From contig NZ_AXAP01000018.1 in NCBI RefSeq assembly GCF_000472865.1, forward strand, positions 1-64,000: 64,000 nucleotides of DNA, in the 5' to 3' direction. Of the stretch, positions 59,924 to 64,000 are shown one piece after another. The notes below the pieces were generated by a model. The model did no database searches. It saw only the letters and a program-made list of their open reading frames with translations, and was not told where the DNA came from. Made by a program: the position numbers and the translations under genes. Position 1 is the first letter of the stretch, and each line of letters begins with the position of its first letter. Source of the DNA: Bradyrhizobium elkanii WSM2783 (GTDB lineage Bacteria; Pseudomonadota; Alphaproteobacteria; Rhizobiales; Xanthobacteraceae).

Positions 59924-61140
59924 GTAATGCGAAGCCCGTCATCATCGCTGGGGCAGGGCCGGTAGGCATGGTGGCAGCGGCAGATATGGTGCGACAGAAC
60001 ATCCCGGTTCTGGTGCTGGAGAAGAACGACCAACTGAGCAGCGAGTCGCGCGCATCGACGTTCCATCCGCCCACGCTGGACATGCTCGATGATCTCGGTT
60101 TCGCCAGCACCCTGATTGCGCAGGGCCTGAAGGCGCCGACTGTTCAATACAGTTCGTCCGAAGACGGCCTGCTCGGGACGTTCGACTTCGCGGCGATTTC
60201 CGATCTGGTGCGGCACCCGTTCCGCCTGCAGGCCGAGCAGTTCAAGCTGACGCGCATCATTTTGGATGCTTTGTCCGGCAACCCACTGTTCTCGATCGCG
60301 TTCGGCAGCGAGGTCAAATCCGTCGAGCAGACGAGCGATGCCGTCAAGGTCGTGGTCGGGGCCCAGGGACGCGACACCATACGTGAATGTGCCTGGCTGA
60401 TCGGCGCCGATGGCGCGAACAGCATCGTACGCCGCAGCCAGGACATCGAATTCGAGGGCTTCACCTGGCCCGAGCGCTTTCTGGTGATGACAACTCCGGT
60501 CGATTTCACGGTGCTTCGCCCGGGTGTGTCGTCGGTCAGCTACGTCGCCGACCCCGAGCGCTGGTACTTCCTTCTCCGTATCCTCGGAGCGTGGCGCGTG
60601 ATGATGCCGGTGGCTGCGGAAATCTCCGATGCCGAGGCGCTCTCCGAAGACTATGTGACGGCGTCGATCCGGCGGATCGTTCCCGCCGAGATGGACGCCC
60701 CCATCCTCCACACGACGTTGTACCGTGTGCATCAGCGCGTCGCCGCGAACTTCCGGAAAGGTCGCACCTTCCTGGTTGGCGACGCCGCCCATATCAACAA
60801 TCCGCTCGGCGGCATGGGCATGAATGGCGGCATTCACGACGCATTGAACCTGACGGCGAAGTTGGGTTCGGTCATCAACGGTACGGCCAATGAGCGCGTT
60901 CTCGCCGACTACGATCTGCAGCGTCGTACGGTCACGATGCAGGCCATTCAGGGCGATACCATTCGCAACAAGAAGAATCTCGAGGCGAAAGATGAAGCTG
61001 ACCGCGCGCGTTTCCGCGACGACATTCGCGCCGCGGCCGCCGATCCGGAAAAGGGACGAGCGCTCCTGCGCCGAATTGCAATGCTGGATTCGCTCGAGCG
61101 GGCAGCTTCGCTGCATGTCGCCGCGGCCGACCAGGGGTGA
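59920..61140 (+). CDS. FAD-dependent monooxygenase, PHBH-like
   Basis: 406 residues of the para-hydroxybenzoate-hydroxylase type. FAD-binding GAGPVGMVAAADMVRQNIPVLVLEKN, the DG motif in WLIGADGANSIVRR, and the GD motif FLVGDAAHINNPLGGMGMNGGIHDALNL are all present. It hydroxylates an aromatic or related substrate with NAD(P)H and oxygen. It lies downstream of the decayed cupin gene, overlapping its end by four bases, and is divergent from the LysR regulator. Confidence 0.93.
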   Translation: MSNAKPVIIAGAGPVGMVAAADMVRQNIPVLVLEKNDQLSSESRASTFHPPTLDMLDDLGFASTLIAQGLKAPTVQYSSSEDGLLGTFDFAAISDLVRHPFRLQAEQFKLTRIILDALSGNPLFSIAFGSEVKSVEQTSDAVKVVVGAQGRDTIRECAWLIGADGANSIVRRSQDIEFEGFTWPERFLVMTTPVDFTVLRPGVSSVSYVADPERWYFLLRILGAWRVMMPVAAEISDAEALSEDYVTASIRRIVPAEMDAPILHTTLYRVHQRVAANFRKGRTFLVGDAAHINNPLGGMGMNGGIHDALNLTAKLGSVINGTANERVLADYDLQRRTVTMQAIQGDTIRNKKNLEAKDEADRARFRDDIRAAAADPEKGRALLRRIAMLDSLERAASLHVAAADQG

Positions 61141-61238
61141 TCACCAATTCTCTCTTGGACGATGTCGACGGTAACCGGCTTATCGGCCGGCCAGTAAGAA
61201 CCACGTCAGTGGAGGCGCCAGTGAACTTGGAGGAATCA

Positions 61239-61298
61239 ATGCCACGGTTCCCAGGATGTCATGCAGGATGTTCAGAATGCGAAGCAATAATCTACTGA
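61239..61298 (+). CDS. possible 19-residue leader ORF before the Bug gene
   Basis: ATG 61239 has a strong ribosome site (TTGGAGGAATCA) and opens a 19-codon frame (MPRFPGCHAGCSECEAIIY) whose TGA overlaps an in-frame ATG of the Bug protein (TGATG at 61296-61300). It is either a coupled leader peptide or evidence that the Bug start has been altered. Three Cys are present. Confidence 0.35.
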   Translation: MPRFPGCHAGCSECEAIIY

Positions 61299-62275
61299 TG
61301 AAGTGGGCGACGTTTATGTTGGCGGCACTGCTATCGCCAGCATCCTTCGGGGTGCCCGGCGCGGCAGCGGCTGGATTCCCTGAAAAGATGATTACGATTG
61401 TCGTCCCGTATCCTGCCGGAAGCACCGCCGACGCGATTCCACGATTGGTGGGCCCGTTGATGTCCAAGTCGCTCGGTGTTCCGGTGATCATCGAAAATCG
61501 CGGCGGCGCAAACGGCTCGATCGGGGCGGTTCGCGTCGCTTCGTCACCAGCGGATGGCCACACCATTCTGCTTGCGACGACTGGCATGCTTACAATCAAC
61601 CAATGGATCTATGAAAAGCCGACGTACAATCCTGAAAAGGATTTCACGCCGATCACCAATGGCGCTTCGACGCCGAACATCATCGTCGTCAATCCGTCGG
61701 TCAAGGCAAGCTCGCTGAAGGAGTTGGTGGCGCTGGCCAAAGCTGAGCCGGGCAAGCTGACATTTGCTTCGGCCGGCAATGGGAGCACGAGCCACCTGTG
61801 TGGGGAGACGTTGAAGGTGCTCGAAGGCATTGATGCCGTTCACATACCGTACCAGGGAGCAGCTCCGGCACTCCAGGATGTTGTCGGTGGTCAGGTTTCT
61901 ATGATGTGCGACAACCTGTCGAATGTCGTCCAGCAGGTGCAGAGCGGAGCGCTGAGGCCGATTGTCGTGACCGCGCTTGAACGAAGCAAGCAGCTAACCG
62001 ATGTGCCGACGTCCCCGGAAGCAGGATCACCTGATCTCCTCGCAGGCAACTGGTACGGCTTTGTTGCTCCATCGGCGACCCCAAAGGACGTGATCGAGAA
62101 GCTCAACAAGTGCATCGTGGAGGCCTTGCGAGATTCGACCGTCTCAGCTCGTCTGGAAAGCCTTGGTTTGACCGTGATCGCCGATGAGCCCGCCAAGTTC
62201 GGAGAAACCATCGCAAGGGATTCTGCGCGGATGGAAAATATTGTGAAGCGTGCAAAAGCAAAGGTTTTCAACTGA
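61277..62275 (+). CDS. Bug family (TTT-type) periplasmic substrate-binding protein
   Basis: 332 residues from the ATG 61277 (MRSNNLLMKWATFMLAALLSP), with a Sec signal peptide ending GAAAA near residue 32. The mature part has FPEKMITIVVPYPAGSTADAIPR and ENRGGANGSIGAVRVASSPADGH, both Bug signatures, and C-terminal GNWYGFVAPSATPKDVIEKLN. It probably delivers an organic acid to a tripartite tricarboxylate transporter, but no TctA/B genes follow. ATG 61256 and ATG 61298 are alternative starts; only a small leader ORF has a strong ribosome site here. Confidence 0.9.
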   Translation: MRSNNLLMKWATFMLAALLSPASFGVPGAAAAGFPEKMITIVVPYPAGSTADAIPRLVGPLMSKSLGVPVIIENRGGANGSIGAVRVASSPADGHTILLATTGMLTINQWIYEKPTYNPEKDFTPITNGASTPNIIVVNPSVKASSLKELVALAKAEPGKLTFASAGNGSTSHLCGETLKVLEGIDAVHIPYQGAAPALQDVVGGQVSMMCDNLSNVVQQVQSGALRPIVVTALERSKQLTDVPTSPEAGSPDLLAGNWYGFVAPSATPKDVIEKLNKCIVEALRDSTVSARLESLGLTVIADEPAKFGETIARDSARMENIVKRAKAKVFN

Positions 62276-62523
62276 CGCTGTCGATCAGAGGGCACCGATG
62301 ATCGCGCTGAGAAGCACTTGCAGCACGAAGACGTAGGCCGCCGCTACAGCACCAACGCCTGCAACCCGCCTCTCGCCCACAGAAACGTGTATGTGCGCAA
62401 ACCGCTTTGGGTGCCTCTGCCCAAAGCTATGGGTGCTTGAAGCGAATGGGGACGACCCTTGTGCGGGTGGTGAGAGCTGTCATCAAAGGCGGCCTCTGGT
62501 CGCACGCTCGAATGGCGACGAGA
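62276..62523. other. intergenic stretch after the Bug gene
   Basis: About 250 bases. The minus strand carries a short open frame ending at about 62284 (AYVFVLQVLLSAIIGAL) that looks like the last membrane helix of some protein, but no start or family can be given. Confidence 0.25.
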
Positions 62524-62608
62524 TGGTGCCCCTGGCCGGAATCGAACCAGCACTCCTTGCGGAACTCGATTTTGAGTCGAGCGCGTCTACCAGTTCCGCC
62601 ACAGGGGC
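62524..62608 (-). tRNA. tRNA-Leu (CAA anticodon)
   Basis: Minus-strand class II tRNA of 85 bases: acceptor GCCCCTG / CAGGGGC, D-arm GGCGGAACTGGTAGACGC, anticodon stem CTCGA/TCGAG with loop CTCAAAA (anticodon CAA), a variable arm, T-arm GGTTCGATTCC, and encoded CCA. Confidence 0.95.
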
Positions 62609-62760
62609 ATTCGCCCCATCAGCCCGGAGGGCTGGCGTCGCGAAGCGGGCGGAATATAGCGGGCGGGGTGGTGGGGTCAACCCGCGCGGTTTTGATCCGG
62701 ACGCGGCTCGACAGCGGTGGGCCTAGGGGATACCACGTTGGTATTGCAGGAGCTTTAGCC

Positions 62761-63297
62761 GTGACGCTCGCGACCGCCAATCCGCTGTCCACACATAGAT
62801 CGGCCAATCCGGCGCTGACGGCGTCGGCGGCCGTGGCTGTTATCGCTGCGGCGACGCTGGCGGGGGCCTGGTTCTTCCAGCTCGTGCTGGAGATCCTGCC
62901 CTGTCCGCTCTGCCTCGAACAGCGCTATGCCTATTATCTCGCGGTCCCGCTCGGGGCGCTAGTGGCGTTCGTCGCCGCGAAGGGGGCGCCGCGGCCGTTG
63001 CTGCTTGCAGGGCTGGCGGTCCTCGCGCTCGCGGCGCTCGTCAATGCCGGGCTCGGCGCCTACCACGCCGGCGTCGAATGGGGCTTTTGGCAGGGGCCGA
63101 CCGATTGCACCGGGCCGGTCGGCAATCTCGGCAGCGCCGGCACCCTGCTGCAGCGGCTGGATACGGTGAAGGTCATCCGCTGCGACGAGGTGCAGTGGCG
63201 CTTCCTCGGCCTCTCGCTCGCCGGCTACAACGTGCTGATCTCGCTGCTGATGGCTGCCATCGCCGCCTGGGGCTTTGCGCGGACGGCGAAGGCCTGA
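62761..63297 (+). CDS. dsbB: disulfide bond formation protein B
   Basis: 178 residues from a GTG start with AGGAG 8 bases upstream. Four membrane helices and two periplasmic loops are visible. The first loop holds the redox pair Cys48-x-x-Cys51 (LPCPLCLEQRYAYY), and the second holds a further pair in TDCTGP and IRCDEVQW. DsbB reoxidises DsbA using quinone. The upstream ATG of the open frame lies in the tRNA-Leu region and is not plausible. Stand-alone; dsbA is not in the window. Confidence 0.9.
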   Translation: MTLATANPLSTHRSANPALTASAAVAVIAAATLAGAWFFQLVLEILPCPLCLEQRYAYYLAVPLGALVAFVAAKGAPRPLLLAGLAVLALAALVNAGLGAYHAGVEWGFWQGPTDCTGPVGNLGSAGTLLQRLDTVKVIRCDEVQWRFLGLSLAGYNVLISLLMAAIAAWGFARTAKA

Positions 63298-63339
63298 GAA
63301 ATCGCCGGCCCTTCGGCGTGAGAAGGCGACCCTTATGAC

Positions 63340-63663
63340 CTACCCACGTGGTCCCCATAGAATGACGGCTGCGCCGATCAGACATATGGAAGCGCCCGTA
63401 ATATCCCAGCGATCGGGACGTGCGTTCTCGACTGCCCAGAGCCACACAAGCGAGGCGACAATATAGATGCCGCCATAGGTCGCGTAGGCGCGTCCCGCCG
63501 CCTCGCTCTCGACCAGCGTCAACAGGTACGCGAACATGGTCAGCGAGAGCAGCCCCGGAAGCAGCCACCAGATCGGCTTGCCAAGACGCAACCAGCCCCA
63601 GAACGCGAAGCAGCCGGCGATTTCAGCGATCGCGGCGCCAACATAGACGACGGCAGTTCTCAT
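63340..63663 (-). CDS. YnfA family membrane protein (UPF0060)
   Basis: 107 residues, four helices. Signature segments are AAIAEIAGCFAFWGWLR, GLLSLTMFAYLLTL, GRAYATYGGIYIVASLVWLWAVE and DITGASICLIGAAVILW, which match UPF0060/YnfA, distant relatives of small multidrug-resistance transporters. The substrate is not known. Convergent with dsbB, about 40 bases apart. Confidence 0.94.
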   Translation of the reverse strand: MRTAVVYVGAAIAEIAGCFAFWGWLRLGKPIWWLLPGLLSLTMFAYLLTLVESEAAGRAYATYGGIYIVASLVWLWAVENARPDRWDITGASICLIGAAVILWGPRG

Positions 63664-63834
63664 AAAGGATCATCTCTCACGGCTCCCGCTGCTGTTCAAG
63701 GCGGCGGGTCAAATCGTCGCCGTCAAACCCGCGGCGCTCGAATAAGGGGCTTCTCGTGCAGCGGCCATAATACGGCGATCGTCAATACCACCGTCGCCGT
63801 CACCACAGCGCCAGGGTGACCGCCAACCCCTCTT
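63664..63834. other. intergenic stretch with possible 3' remnant
   Basis: A minus-strand frame ending at TGA 63723-63725 reads VVTATVVLTIAVLWPLHEKPLIRAPRV, which looks like the last membrane helix and tail of a membrane protein. Its upstream part is replaced by the palindromic repeat at 63835. Without more sequence it cannot be assigned. Confidence 0.25.
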
Positions 63835-63941
63835 CGTCATTCCGGGATGCGCCGACGGCGCAGGCCCGGAATCCATTGGGCCGCTTGCGCGAGTGGAGAA
63901 ATGGATTCCGGGCTCATCGCTGCACGATGTCCCGGAATGAC
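63835..63941. repeat. palindromic repeat, CGTCATTCCGGG family, copy 2
   Basis: CGTCATTCCGGGATG and the terminal CGATGTCCCGGAATGAC, with inner arms CCCGGAATCCATT and AATGGATTCCGGG. Same architecture and length as 14886-14994. The remaining 59 bases to the window edge show nothing recognised. Confidence 0.9.
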
Positions 63942-64000
63942 AGAGGAGAAAAATTTCGCCAGTGTTTCCAAGGTGATTTGGGTCGTCCAGTCCTCGCGCA

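Noticed and set aside
59776..61116. 446-codon minus-strand frame opposite the flavin monooxygenase
   Set aside because: Shadow of the monooxygenase, which has complete FAD, DG and GD motifs on the plus strand.

Overview
The window looks like a chromosomal segment of a Bradyrhizobium-type alphaproteobacterium (Rhizobiales). The evidence is high GC content, a split F0 operon with separate b and b' subunits, an ALAS-type hemA with a FixK-like box upstream, a DUF3551 protein, Omp25-like and Omp2-like outer-membrane proteins, Bug-family solute receptors, and many copies of several intergenic palindromic repeat families that I associate with this group. This taxonomic reading is inference from protein style; no search was run.

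Layout. 1-3000: the start of an IS1182-like transposase cut by the left edge, then the F0 ATP synthase operon (atpI-atpB-atpE-b'-b, minus strand) closed by a strong terminator. 3200-15000: a DsbA-fold isomerase, YjbQ, an MFS transporter, and a two-component pair resembling CrbS/CrbR (symporter-like hybrid kinase plus LuxR-type regulator, with a methyltransferase between them), then hemA and an MBL-fold hydrolase. 15000-23700: a chemoreceptor, an Omp25-like barrel, a diverged alpha/beta hydrolase, a MarR regulator and a large porin followed by two terminators, the second of which may end a small RNA.

24400-31800: an accessory catabolic segment. It holds an IclR regulator, a CoA-transferase gene with a large in-frame internal deletion, a Bug receptor, and a periplasmic alcohol-oxidation operon (short leader ORF, PCu(A)C copper chaperone, PQQ alcohol dehydrogenase with the lanthanide-type Asp-Tyr-Asp motif, cytochrome c, secreted protein). 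31800-37500: decayed and small genes, an orphan RTX protein, a universal stress protein and tRNA-Thr. 37500-43100: a CNB/thioredoxin-reductase-like flavoprotein lacking the CxxC, paired with a UBP-type zinc-finger protein; then a chloroperoxidase-like hydrolase and a divergent TetR/SDR pair with a clear operator.

43200-49000: core housekeeping genes (murA, DUF2948, hisD, UPF0262, LMW phosphatase, maf, yacG, tRNA-Phe). 49000-62500: a second accessory segment that begins at the 3' end of tRNA-Phe with a serine-recombinase remnant. It carries a stress module (manganese catalase fused to a YciE domain, DUF2269, NAD-binding/DoxX-like protein, DUF2934, a stand-alone YciE), a ThDP enzyme, type I secretion gene remnants, a LysR-controlled flavin monooxygenase behind a decayed cupin gene, and another Bug receptor. 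62500-64000: tRNA-Leu, dsbB, a YnfA protein and a palindromic repeat.

The accessory stretches show repeated decay (at least seven gene remnants) and are separated by intact core blocks. No CRISPR array, rRNA gene or replication origin was seen.
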